Positions 57,049-64,000 of a stretch of 64,000 bases of DNA are shown here, piece by piece. The stretch's first letter is position 1, and each line of letters begins with the position of its first letter. The position numbers and the translations under genes are program-made. The stretch covers positions 7,806,001 to 7,870,000 of the forward strand of contig NZ_CP114036.1 in assembly GCF_026898115.1 (NCBI RefSeq), read 5' to 3'. The DNA is from Streptomyces sp. S465 (GTDB lineage Bacteria > Actinomycetota > Actinomycetes > Streptomycetales > Streptomycetaceae). A model generated the notes under the pieces. The model was not told where the DNA came from and did not search any database. It saw only the letters and a list, made by a program, of their open reading frames with translations.

Positions 57049-57941
57049 CGCCGATGGCCAGGCCGGATGTACGAAAGCCCGCCGAGCATCCGCTGGAGCC
57101 CACCGCCGCCGGCCGTGCGGATCTGGAAGCGGTGTCGCACCGCATCCGCCATCACATCGTGGACATGTGCGCCACGCCGGAGGGCGGACACCTGGGCGGG
57201 TCCATGTCGGCGGCGGACATCCTCGCGGTCCTGTACTTCTCCGTACTGCGCGTGGACCCGGCGCGCCCACACCATCCGGACCGGGACATCTTCCTGCTGA
57301 GCAAGGGGCACGCGGCCATCGCGCTCTACGCCACGCTGGCCGAGCGCGGCTTCCTGCCCGTGGCGGAGCTGAGCGGCTTCGGGACCCGGCGGGGACGGCT
57401 GATGGGACACCCGGTGACCGCGGTGCCCGGCGTGGAGATGCCGACCGGCTCGCTCGGACACGGCCTGTCGCTCGGCATCGGCTTCGCGATGGCCGCCCGC
57501 TGGGCGGGGAGCCGCCGCCGCACCTTCGTCCTCCTGGGCGACGGCGAGTTGCAGGAAGGCTCGTGCTGGGAAGCGGTGATGGCCGGTGCGGGACACGGGG
57601 TCGACAACCTGGTGGCCATCGTGGACCGCAACGGACTCCAGCTCGCCGGCGAGACCGAACAGGTCTGTGCGGCCGGACCGCCGGCCGAGCGCTGGCGCGC
57701 CTTCGGCTGGGAGGTGCGGGAGGTGGACGGACACGACCACGCGGCCGTGTCGGACGCGCTGGCCCGCACACCCTGGGTACCGGGCAGGCCCAGCGTCGTC
57801 ATCGCGCACACGGTGAAGGGCCGTGGGCTGCCGTTCCTCGCCGGAAAGCCCGCCGGCCACTACGTCACGCTCTCCGAGGAGAACCGCCAGCGGGCACATC
57901 GCATACTCGACATCGGCGCGCGGCGGGGAGGACGAGCATGA
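57045..57941 (+). CDS. Transketolase, N-terminal (TPP-binding) subunit
   Basis: 298 residues, the N-terminal half of a split transketolase. Shown by GGHLGGSMSAADILAVLYF, LLSKGHAAIALYATLAERG, the GSLGHGLSLGIGFAMAAR stretch and the TPP/metal motif LLGDGELQEGSCWEAVM (GDG...N type, ending in DRNGLQ). With the next gene it makes one ThDP enzyme that transfers a two-carbon ketol unit. In AmCP secondary metabolism the acceptor is the carrier-bound glutamate semialdehyde. The ATG overlaps the aminotransferase stop, and its own stop overlaps the next ATG. Confidence 0.92.
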   Translation: MTPMARPDVRKPAEHPLEPTAAGRADLEAVSHRIRHHIVDMCATPEGGHLGGSMSAADILAVLYFSVLRVDPARPHHPDRDIFLLSKGHAAIALYATLAERGFLPVAELSGFGTRRGRLMGHPVTAVPGVEMPTGSLGHGLSLGIGFAMAARWAGSRRRTFVLLGDGELQEGSCWEAVMAGAGHGVDNLVAIVDRNGLQLAGETEQVCAAGPPAERWRAFGWEVREVDGHDHAAVSDALARTPWVPGRPSVVIAHTVKGRGLPFLAGKPAGHYVTLSEENRQRAHRILDIGARRGGRA

Positions 57942-58897
57942 ACCGGCCGGTCGCCACCCGTACCGCCTACCGCGACCATCTGATCCAGCTGATGCGGACC
58001 GACCCCCGGGTGGTCTGCGTGGACACCGACACCGGCCTCTTCGCGGGCGCGGACTTCGGCCCGGCCGCCGAGCGCTACCTGAATCTGGGCATCGCCGAGC
58101 AGAACGCCATGGGCGTCGCCTCGGGACTGGCCGCCTCGGGATGGCGGCCGTACGTCAACACGATGGCCGCCTTCGCCGCCAGCCGGGCCGTTGAGTCAGT
58201 GAAGATCGACATCGCGTACAACGGGTTGCCCGTGTGCGTCGTGGCCACCCACGGCGGCGTGGCCGCCGGTCACCTGGGCCCGACCCACCATGCGCTGGAG
58301 GATCTGGCGGTGATGCGGACCCTGCCCAATATGACGGTCCTGGTACCCGGCGACGCCGCGGCCACCGTCAGCCTGCTGGAGCAGGTGCGACACCGCTCGG
58401 GCCCCGCCTACGTCCGCCTCGGCCGGAAAGCCACCCAGCCCCTTCCCCGTACCGACGGCGAGCCGGTCGTGGGCGAACTCCAGCAGATGCGCAGCGGAGA
58501 CGACGTGGTCATCGTGGCCACGGGCCCCCTGCCCACCCTGCGCTCGCTGGCCGCCGCGGACGCGCTCCACCACCACGAGGACATCCACGTATCGGTGGTC
58601 CAGGCGCACACGCTCAAACCGTTCGACCCGGCCGCGCTGCTCCGCAGAATCCTGACCGCCCGAGTGGTCGTCACGGTCGAGGAGCACTGGCGCACCGGCG
58701 GCCTGGGCTCCACGGTCGCCGAGGTACTGGCCGACGCGTGCGGCCCACCCCTGGTCCGGCTCGGCTTTCCGGACGGTTTCGGGCACACCCCCGGAACCCA
58801 GGAACAACTGCTCGACGCGGTGGGGCTCACGGCGGCGGGGATCGCCGACCACATCCGGCGCGCACTGCGGACCGACAGGCGGAGGACGACGGTATGA
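57938..58897 (+). CDS. Transketolase, C-terminal subunit
   Basis: 319 residues, the pyrimidine-binding and C-terminal domains of a split transketolase. Landmarks are VVCVDTDTG, the TPP-activating Glu in LNLGIAEQNAMGVASGLAASG, THGGVAAGHLGPTHHALEDLA and PAYVRLGRKAT. It should assemble with the preceding subunit. A dedicated transketolase inside a secondary-metabolite operon, separate from the housekeeping enzyme, is a hallmark of the AmCP route to diamino-dihydroxyheptanoate. ATGA overlaps occur at both ends (57938 and 58894). GGGGAGGA precedes the start. Confidence 0.92.
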   Translation: MNRPVATRTAYRDHLIQLMRTDPRVVCVDTDTGLFAGADFGPAAERYLNLGIAEQNAMGVASGLAASGWRPYVNTMAAFAASRAVESVKIDIAYNGLPVCVVATHGGVAAGHLGPTHHALEDLAVMRTLPNMTVLVPGDAAATVSLLEQVRHRSGPAYVRLGRKATQPLPRTDGEPVVGELQQMRSGDDVVIVATGPLPTLRSLAAADALHHHEDIHVSVVQAHTLKPFDPAALLRRILTARVVVTVEEHWRTGGLGSTVAEVLADACGPPLVRLGFPDGFGHTPGTQEQLLDAVGLTAAGIADHIRRALRTDRRRTTV

Positions 58898-59757
58898 GCG
58901 CACCAGTGGCCGGGGCCGCGGTCGCCGTACTCGCCTCGCGGGTGGGCGTCGAGGAGAAGCGCATCCTCGCCGAGCTCCAGCGCCGCGGCGTCTCCTGCGA
59001 ACAGGTCGACGTCCGGACGCTGTGGACCGATACGCGGGCCCCCGCCGGACGGTGGCGACTGGCGATCAACCGGGAGATCGGCTTCTACCGCTCGGTCCAC
59101 ACCGCCCGCGCGCTGCAAGCCCAGGGAGTGCGGGTCTGCAACTCGGCCGAGGCCACCGAGGTGTGCGGGGACAAGTGGCGCAGTGCCCTGGCGTTCGACC
59201 GAGCGGGCCTGCGGACGCCGCGCACCGTGCTCGCGTTGAGTCCGGACGCGGCACTGGACGCGCTCGACGCCATCGGCTACCCAGCCGTGCTCAAACCCCT
59301 GGTCGGCTCGTGGGGCCGGATGGTCGCGTTCGTCCCCGACCGGCGGACGGGCCGGACCCTGCTGGAATACGTCGCCGCACTGCCCCATCCCCAGTCCCGC
59401 GTCGTATGCGTGCAGGAGTACATCGGCGGCGGGCGTGAGATGCGGGTGCTGGTGGCCGGCGGCGAACCGGTGGCGGCGATGTGGCGACGCGGCGCCGACT
59501 GGCGGGGCAACGTCGCCCTGGGCGGTCGCGGGACGTACTGCGAACCGAGCGCGGACGTGGCCACGACGGCGGTCGCGGCGGCCGACTGCGTCGGCGCCGA
59601 CATCGCGGGGGTGGACCTGATCGAGACGGACGACGGTGGCGTGCGGGTACTGGAGGTCAACCACCGTGTCGAGTTCGCGGGGCTCCAGGCCGCGGCGGCG
59701 GACCGGGTCGATGTCGCCGCGCGCCTGGTGGACCACGTCCTGCGGGAGGTCCGATGA
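58894..59757 (+). CDS. lysX: LysX-like ATP-grasp ligase loading the amino-group carrier protein
   Basis: 287 residues, RimK/LysX-type ATP-grasp enzyme. It has an N-terminal domain with AVLASRVGVEEKRILAELQRRG and NREIGFYRSVHTARALQAQGV, an ATP-binding part with YPAVLKPLVGSWGRMVAFV and VVCVQEYIGGGREMRVLVAGG, and the metal-binding end GVDLIETDDGGVRVLEVNHRVEF. It joins the alpha-amino group of glutamate to the side-chain carboxyl of the C-terminal Glu of LysW. The carrier protein is encoded at 63529 and the other Lys enzymes follow directly, so it is the entry enzyme of this pathway. Start: ATG at 58894, overlapping the transketolase stop. Confidence 0.9.
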   Translation: MSAPVAGAAVAVLASRVGVEEKRILAELQRRGVSCEQVDVRTLWTDTRAPAGRWRLAINREIGFYRSVHTARALQAQGVRVCNSAEATEVCGDKWRSALAFDRAGLRTPRTVLALSPDAALDALDAIGYPAVLKPLVGSWGRMVAFVPDRRTGRTLLEYVAALPHPQSRVVCVQEYIGGGREMRVLVAGGEPVAAMWRRGADWRGNVALGGRGTYCEPSADVATTAVAAADCVGADIAGVDLIETDDGGVRVLEVNHRVEFAGLQAAAADRVDVAARLVDHVLREVR

Positions 59758-60791
59758 GTATCCGGGTGGCCGTCGTCGGAGGCGCCGGATACATCGGCGG
59801 CGAACTGCTGCGCCTGCTGCTGCTCCACCCGCGGGTCGAGGTCGCCGCGGTCACCTCCACGCGGCTGGCCGGCCGCCGGATCGACGGCAGCCACCCCAAC
59901 CTGCGTGGCCTGACGGACCAGCGGTTCCTCGCCCCGGAGGACCTGAGCGACTACGACGTGGCCTTCCTGGCCCTGCGGCACACCGAGACGATGGGCTGGC
60001 TCGCCCGCCACAGTGGCCTGGCGAAACTGGTCATCGACCTGTCCGCCGACTTCCGGCTGCGCGATCCGGCCGTCTTCCAGCGCTATTACGGCCTTCGCCA
60101 TGACACCCCCGGCGCGTTGGACTCCTTCGTGTACGGACTGCCGGAGCTGCACCGGGCCGAGCTGCGCGGCGCCGACCGCGTCGCGGTACCGGGGTGCACC
60201 GCCGCGGCGGCCATCCTGGCTCTGCATCCGCTGGCCGCCGGTGACCTGATCACGGGCCGGGTCGTGGTGGACGCACGCACCGGTTCGAGCGGCGCGGGCG
60301 CCGGCGCGGGCGAGCAGAACCTCCACGCCGAACGCAGCGGCGCGATGCGGGTCTTCGCACCCGTGGGACACCGCCACGAGGCCGAGATCAGCCAGGAGAC
60401 CGGGCGAACCGTGACCATGACGGCGACCGGGTTCGAGGCGGTGCGCGGCGTCCAGGTCGTCTGCCATGTGGCCCTGCGCGAGGGCGTGGACGAGATGGCG
60501 GTACGCAGGGCCTACCGGCGCCACTACCAGGACGAGCGGTTCGTGCGCGTGGTGGCCGCCAAACGCGGCAACTACCGCTTCCCCGAGCCGAAGATCCTGT
60601 CCGGCTCCAACCTCTGCGACGTCGGCTTCGCGACGGGCACCGGCCTCGGCACAGCGGACGCGGCCATCGCTGTCGGAGCGCTGGACAACCTGATGAAGGG
60701 CGGCGCGGGCAACGCCGTGCAGTGCATGAACCTGCGCATGGGCTGGCCGGAAGAGCTCGGGCTCACGTTTCCCGGACTGCACCCGATCTGA
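59754..60791 (+). CDS. lysY: LysY-like N-acyl-gamma-glutamyl phosphate reductase (ArgC family)
   Basis: 345 residues. A Rossmann NADPH site lies at the N-terminus (VAVVGGAGYIGGELLRLLLLHP) and the catalytic Cys in VAVPGCTAAAAILALHPL. The HPNLRGLTDQRF stretch is the LysY form, distinct from acetyl-dedicated ArgC, and the C-terminus has GSNLCDVGFATGTGLGTADAAIAVGALDNLMKGGAGNAVQCMN. It reduces the carrier-bound glutamyl 5-phosphate to the semialdehyde. Start: ATG at 59754, overlapping the lysX stop; the kinase gene follows, so order and overlaps support one substrate-channelled pathway. Confidence 0.9.
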   Translation: MSIRVAVVGGAGYIGGELLRLLLLHPRVEVAAVTSTRLAGRRIDGSHPNLRGLTDQRFLAPEDLSDYDVAFLALRHTETMGWLARHSGLAKLVIDLSADFRLRDPAVFQRYYGLRHDTPGALDSFVYGLPELHRAELRGADRVAVPGCTAAAAILALHPLAAGDLITGRVVVDARTGSSGAGAGAGEQNLHAERSGAMRVFAPVGHRHEAEISQETGRTVTMTATGFEAVRGVQVVCHVALREGVDEMAVRRAYRRHYQDERFVRVVAAKRGNYRFPEPKILSGSNLCDVGFATGTGLGTADAAIAVGALDNLMKGGAGNAVQCMNLRMGWPEELGLTFPGLHPI

Positions 60792-60801
60792 GGAGGTGGC
60801 G

Positions 60802-61641
60802 ATGGCGGAGCTCACGGTGGTGAAGTGCGGGGGACACACGGCGGTCGAGCCACGGGCGGTGTGCCGCGATCTGGCCTGGCTGCGCTCGACGGGCCACCGG
60901 GTGGTGCTGGTCCACGGAGGCTCGGTGGACATCGATCGGTTCGCCGACCGGCTCGGGGTACCGCGGCGCCGGCTGCGCGCCACGAACGGGACGGTGGCCC
61001 GGCACACCGACGAGGCCATGCTGGAAGTGGTGCAACTGGCCCTCGGCGGCGTGGTCAAACCCAGGTTCGTCAGCGAGCTGGCGAAATCGTCAGTACCGGC
61101 GGCGGGACTGACCGGCATGGACGCGGGCCTGGTCCTCGCCCGGCGCAAGGCCGTCACACGGACCGTCGTCGACGGTCGTGTCGTGGTCGTCCGGGACAAC
61201 CACGCCGGGCTCATCGAGCGGGTGAACACCGGTCTCCTGCGGCAGATGCTCGCCTCGGACGTGGTGCCGGTCCTCTCCCCACCCGCGATCACTAAGGACG
61301 GCGCCGCCGTGAACGTCGACGCCGACCGCATGGCGGCCGCCGTCGCCTCGGCCCTGTCGGCAACGAGCCTGATCATGCTGACGGCAGCCCCCGGCGTACT
61401 CCGCGATCCGCACGACGAGGCATCCGTGCTGCCGGTGTGCCACGTGGACGGCGGTACCGCCGACGCCGAGCTCGCGGGCGGCATGGCGGTGAAGGTGCAC
61501 GCCGGGGAGCAGGCGCTGGGTGCGGGCGTGCCCCGCGTGGTGGTGGCGGACGGGCGGCTGGACCACCCGGTACGCGCGGCGATGGAGGGTGGCGGAACCA
61601 CCCTGAAGAGGGCATCCGACGGTGTGCGGAGGCATGGATGA
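60802..61641 (+). CDS. lysZ: LysZ-like carrier-linked glutamate kinase (ArgB family)
   Basis: 279 residues, amino-acid-kinase fold: VVKCGGHTAVEP at the start (Lys-x-Gly-Gly ATP site), VVLVHGGSVDIDRFADRLG, then VLSPPAITKDGAAVNVDADRMAAAVASAL and LIMLTAAPGVLRDP. It phosphorylates the side-chain carboxylate of the glutamate held on LysW. Start: ATG at 60802, with AGGAGG five bases before it; GTG at 60796 is part of that ribosome site. Its stop overlaps the peptidase ATG at 61638. Confidence 0.9.
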   Translation: MAELTVVKCGGHTAVEPRAVCRDLAWLRSTGHRVVLVHGGSVDIDRFADRLGVPRRRLRATNGTVARHTDEAMLEVVQLALGGVVKPRFVSELAKSSVPAAGLTGMDAGLVLARRKAVTRTVVDGRVVVVRDNHAGLIERVNTGLLRQMLASDVVPVLSPPAITKDGAAVNVDADRMAAAVASALSATSLIMLTAAPGVLRDPHDEASVLPVCHVDGGTADAELAGGMAVKVHAGEQALGAGVPRVVVADGRLDHPVRAAMEGGGTTLKRASDGVRRHG

Positions 61642-62768
61642 ACGGACGTCCCGAGGTCTTGGCGAGCGAGGCGACCGAGCTGTTGCGCCATATCGTCGAG
61701 ATCCCGTCGCCGTCGTACCACGAGGCCGCGCTGGCGCGTTATCTGGTGGAACGCTTACGGAGCTGGGGCTTCACCGCCTCCGTGGACCCGGCCGGCAACG
61801 TGATCGGTGAGCTGGACCGCGGGCCGGGGCCGACCGTCCTGCTGCTGGCCCACATGGACACCGCCCCGGGCACGCCCCGGGTGAGATGTGCCGACGGCCG
61901 CCTCTACGGGCGCGGCACGGTGGACGCGAAGGGGCCGCTGGCGGCCATGGTGTGCGCCGCCGTCAACGCGCACTCCTTCCGGGGCCGACTGCGCCTGGTC
62001 GCGGCGGTGGAGGAGGAGACGCCGGGCTCGCGTGGTGCCACCGAGTACGTCCGCCGTGGCCACCGTCCGGATGCGCTGATCGTCGGCGAGCCGAGCGGCG
62101 TGGACACCGTGGTCCTGGGCTACAAGGGACGGCTGGACCTCCGGTACGACGTGCGCTGTCCCGCGGCACACCCGACCAGTCCGGAGCCGCGGGCGACGGA
62201 ACTGGCGGTGCTGGCGTGGCGGTCGCTGCTGGAGATGCTCGGCCCCGCCTCCCATGCCGCCTTCGACCGTCCCGGCGTCACGCTCACCGAACTGAGCGGC
62301 GACCTGACGACCGCCTCGGCACACCTCACCGTCCGGACACCGCCGGACTTCGACGCCGACGCCTGTGCCGAGGAACTCCGGCAGCGGGTCGGGCGGGGCG
62401 AGGTGAGTGTCGTCCACGCGGTACCGGCGTGCCGGGTGCGGCGGACCGACCCGGTGGTCCGTGCGCTGACGCGCGCGATCCGCGGGCAGGACCTGCTACC
62501 GCGCGCCAAGGTCAAGACCGCCACCTCGGACATGAACACCGTCGCTGAGTACTGGGAGGTTCCGATGGCCACCTACGGTCCCGGCGACAGCCGGCTGGAC
62601 CACACGGAAGACGAGCACATCGTGCTCGGCGAGTACCACCGGTCGATCGCGGTACTCGCCGAAGCGCTCACCGCGCTGTCCGCGTCCCTCCCGGCGACGG
62701 CACGACCCGCCCCGGGCGCGCAGGGGCCGGGCAGGGCGTGGGCGGCGCCGCAGGGACGGCTGTCATGA
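61638..62768 (+). CDS. lysK: LysK-like M20 carboxypeptidase releasing the product from the carrier
   Basis: 376 residues, M20 di-zinc peptidase: first metal His/Asp in LLLAHMDTAPG, the bridging Asp in LYGRGTVDAKGPLAAM, catalytic Glu pair in VAAVEEETPGSRGATEYV, and ALIVGEPSGVDTVVLGYKGRLDL. The GEPSG and DAKGPLAA motifs are those of LysK, which cuts the isopeptide bond between LysW's terminal Glu and the finished amino acid. Here it should release the modified diamino acid. The C-terminal tail (about 352-376) is Ala/Pro-rich and unconserved. The stop overlaps the sulfotransferase ATG. Confidence 0.9.
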   Translation: MNGRPEVLASEATELLRHIVEIPSPSYHEAALARYLVERLRSWGFTASVDPAGNVIGELDRGPGPTVLLLAHMDTAPGTPRVRCADGRLYGRGTVDAKGPLAAMVCAAVNAHSFRGRLRLVAAVEEETPGSRGATEYVRRGHRPDALIVGEPSGVDTVVLGYKGRLDLRYDVRCPAAHPTSPEPRATELAVLAWRSLLEMLGPASHAAFDRPGVTLTELSGDLTTASAHLTVRTPPDFDADACAEELRQRVGRGEVSVVHAVPACRVRRTDPVVRALTRAIRGQDLLPRAKVKTATSDMNTVAEYWEVPMATYGPGDSRLDHTEDEHIVLGEYHRSIAVLAEALTALSASLPATARPAPGAQGPGRAWAAPQGRLS

Positions 62769-63532
62769 CGCGGCCGCCTCGCGTCCTGGCGCTGTGGAGC
62801 GCTCCGCGGTCACGGTCCACCGCGTTTCTGCGCATGATGGTCGAGCGCGGCGACCACACCGTGCTGCACGAGCCGTTCTCGCATCTGCTCGACTTCGGTC
62901 ACGCCACCATCGGCGAGCGCGAGGTGCGCAGCGAGGACGAGCTCATCGCCGCGATCCGCCGGCAGGCCGCGGAGGGTCCGGTGTTCTTCAAGGACACCAC
63001 CGACTTCCGCTACGAGGGACTGCTGGCGGACACGGCGTTCCTGCGCGAGGCCACCCACACCTTCCTCGTGCGCCACCCGGCACCGGTCATCGCCTCCCAC
63101 TACGCCCTGAACCCCGAGGTGGGCCGGGACGACATCGGCTTCGGCCGGCTGGCGGAAATCTATGACGCGGTACACGCGGCCACCGGAACCGAACCGGTGG
63201 TGATCAGCTCCGAGGAACTGGTGGCGGACCCGACGAGCACGGTGCGGGCGTACTGCGACGCCGTCGGGCTGCGGTTCGCCCCGGCCGCCATGTCCTGGCA
63301 GGCCGGCCTGCTGCCGCAGTGGCAGCGGACCAGCCGCTGGCACGAACACACCAGCCGTACGACCGGTTTCGCGGACGTGGGGACGAGCTATCCGGACACG
63401 GTGGACAACCACCCTCTCCTGCGTGACTTCTTCCAGTACCACCTGCCGTACTTCCAGAAGCTGTATGAGCGTCGGCTGACCCCGAGGAACCGACATACCG
63501 TGCACGACCAACGCAAGGCGGTGGAGACATGA
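62765..63532 (+). CDS. PAPS-dependent sulfotransferase
   Basis: 255 residues with a sulfotransferase P-loop at the N-terminus (LWSAPRSRSTAFLRMM, about 10-25), the 3'-phosphate-binding pattern HTFLVRHPAPVIASHYALNP, and a C-terminal GLRFAPAAMSWQAGL. It would move sulfate from PAPS to a hydroxyl. In vazabitide-type pathways sulfation of the diamino-dihydroxy acid creates the leaving group for aziridine formation, so a sulfotransferase between the LysK and LysW genes is strong support for that chemistry here. ATGA overlaps at both ends (62765 and 63529). Confidence 0.85.
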   Translation: MTRPPRVLALWSAPRSRSTAFLRMMVERGDHTVLHEPFSHLLDFGHATIGEREVRSEDELIAAIRRQAAEGPVFFKDTTDFRYEGLLADTAFLREATHTFLVRHPAPVIASHYALNPEVGRDDIGFGRLAEIYDAVHAATGTEPVVISSEELVADPTSTVRAYCDAVGLRFAPAAMSWQAGLLPQWQRTSRWHEHTSRTTGFADVGTSYPDTVDNHPLLRDFFQYHLPYFQKLYERRLTPRNRHTVHDQRKAVET

Positions 63533-63729
63533 CAACGGAAACGATGGATCAGTCGGACAGCGTGAAGCTGGACTGCCCGATGTGCGAAAGCCCGATCCGG
63601 TACCAGGACACCGTGGTACTCAACGAGATCATCGAATGCGGCGAATGCCGCAGCGAACTCGAGGTGGTCAGCGTGGACCCGCTCCTGCTGGCCCTCGCTC
63701 CGGATGTCGAGGAGGACTGGGGAGAGTAG
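63529..63729 (+). CDS. lysW: LysW-type amino-group carrier protein
   Basis: 66 residues, very acidic apart from a zinc domain: CPMC (16-19) and CGEC (37-40) form the zinc ribbon. The protein ends in EDWGE, the C-terminal motif whose last Glu side chain is the attachment point for the substrate amino group in LysW/AmCP proteins. The carrier shields the alpha-amino group and steers intermediates to LysX, LysZ, LysY, transketolase and aminotransferase through its acidic surface. It starts inside the sulfotransferase stop with GGTGGAGAC upstream. Being tiny, it is easy to miss in annotation. Confidence 0.93.
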   Translation: MTTETMDQSDSVKLDCPMCESPIRYQDTVVLNEIIECGECRSELEVVSVDPLLLALAPDVEEDWGE

Positions 63730-63738
63730 CCGGCTTCC

Positions 63739-63773
63739 CCCACACGACATGGGGATCGGCCGATCGGTGTGGG
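63739..63773 (+). terminator. Nested hairpin after the carrier-protein gene
   Basis: CCCACAC (63739-63745) pairs with GTGTGGG (63767-63773) around a perfect 12-bp palindrome GATCGGCCGATC (63754-63765); GGGCCG/CGGCCC follows (63771-63776 with 63785-63790). The 123-base gap before the next gene breaks the otherwise overlapping operon, so this may be a partial terminator or processing site. Confidence 0.5.
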
Positions 63774-63852
63774 CCGGAGCGACCCGGCCCATCCCGATCG
63801 GCGCGTCCCGCACACCGCATCGGCATGACAGCGACAACCACAAGGAGGAGCC

Positions 63853-64000
63853 ATGACCGTCGCGGCCCTTGTCGTCTCGCACAACAGGTGCGACCTTCTG
63901 CGGAAGTGCCTGTCGGCGCTGCTCGCGCAGACTCGGCCGCTGGACGAGATCCTGGTCGTCGACAACGATTCGAGCGATGGCAGTGCCGACATGGTGCGCC
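63853..64000 (+). CDS. Family 2 glycosyltransferase, 3' end cut by window
   Basis: Only the first 49 residues are visible, but they are diagnostic of a GT-A family 2 enzyme: VAALVVSHNRCDLLRKCLSAL, LDEILVVDNDSSDGSADMV. The VDNDSSDGS block binds the nucleotide part of the sugar donor. Start: ATG at 63853 with a strong AAGGAGGAG. It follows the carrier-protein gene after 123 bases in the same direction. Together with the GH51 enzyme upstream it suggests that the product is glycosylated at some stage. Confidence 0.88.
   Translation, partial: MTVAALVVSHNRCDLLRKCLSALLAQTRPLDEILVVDNDSSDGSADMVR

Noticed and set aside
58894..61641. Treating the LysX/LysY/LysZ genes as ordinary arginine or lysine biosynthesis
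   Set aside because: They share an overlapping operon with a dedicated transketolase, a DegT aminotransferase, a sulfotransferase and a LysW carrier, and no argJ, argD or lysN-type partner is present.
59277..61721. 814-codon antisense frame opposite the LysX-LysY-LysZ genes
   Set aside because: Shadow frame of three clearly recognised and overlapping genes on the plus strand.

Overview
The window is very GC-rich actinobacterial chromosome, most probably from a Streptomyces. The signs are GTG starts, strong third-position GC bias, short AGGAGG-type ribosome sites, ATGA/GTGA overlaps between genes, and an FMN-riboswitch rib operon followed by hisE-hisG. I see no rRNA, tRNA, CRISPR array, integrase or transposase.

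Region 1 (1-30.7 kb) looks like conserved chromosome. It holds a SorC-type regulator cut by the left edge and a GuaB1-type GMP reductase behind an attenuator-like leader. Next come a basic-amino-acid uptake and oxidation locus (APC permease, Lrp regulator, DavA-like amidase, DavB-like flavin 2-monooxygenase), a UraA-like permease, and a divergent ROK/MFS pair with an inverted-repeat operator. An FMN riboswitch precedes ribD-ribE-ribBA-ribH, from which ribM is missing and only a 32-codon reading frame remains. hisE and hisG follow, then two CNNM/CorC-type CBS membrane proteins, about 0.9 kb of GC-rich minisatellite DNA, an orphan EccA-like TPR-AAA ATPase, a uridine-kinase-like protein and a Tat-exported C39 peptidase.

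Region 2 (30.7-42.5 kb) is an accessory catabolic island. A leftward set encodes an organic-anion MFS carrier, a HutC-type GntR regulator, a glutathione S-transferase, a class III CoA-transferase, a carboxymuconolactone-decarboxylase-like protein, a LigI-like amidohydrolase and a GshB-type glutathione synthetase. GshB is unexpected in a mycothiol-using genus. Rightward are a TtdA/TtdB-type iron-sulphur hydro-lyase and, beyond an FCD-type GntR regulator, two enoyl-CoA hydratases and a 3-hydroxyacyl-CoA dehydrogenase. A 17-bp operator-like sequence occurs in both orientations around that regulator.

Region 3 (42.5-50.4 kb) is transitional: a LysR/YeiH pair sharing a perfect inverted repeat, two divergent RsmC-like methyltransferases with altered motif IV, a GMC oxidoreductase, a decayed NAD-sugar epimerase pseudogene and a LuxR-type regulator.

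Region 4 (51-64 kb, running off the right edge) is the most interesting part: a tightly packed rightward operon for amino-group-carrier-protein (AmCP, LysW-type) secondary metabolism. It contains a LysW carrier ending in EDWGE, LysX, LysZ, LysY and LysK homologues, a split transketolase, a DegT aminotransferase, a sulfotransferase and two overlapping unrecognised genes. This is the gene logic known for vazabitide A, azinomycin and ficellomycin. There, carrier-bound glutamate is activated, reduced, extended by two carbons, aminated to 2,6-diamino-5,7-dihydroxyheptanoate, sulfated, and closed to an aziridine. A PLP decarboxylase, a GH51 arabinofuranosidase and a family 2 glycosyltransferase in or beside the operon are not part of that logic as I know it and suggest a new, perhaps glycosylated, member of the class.
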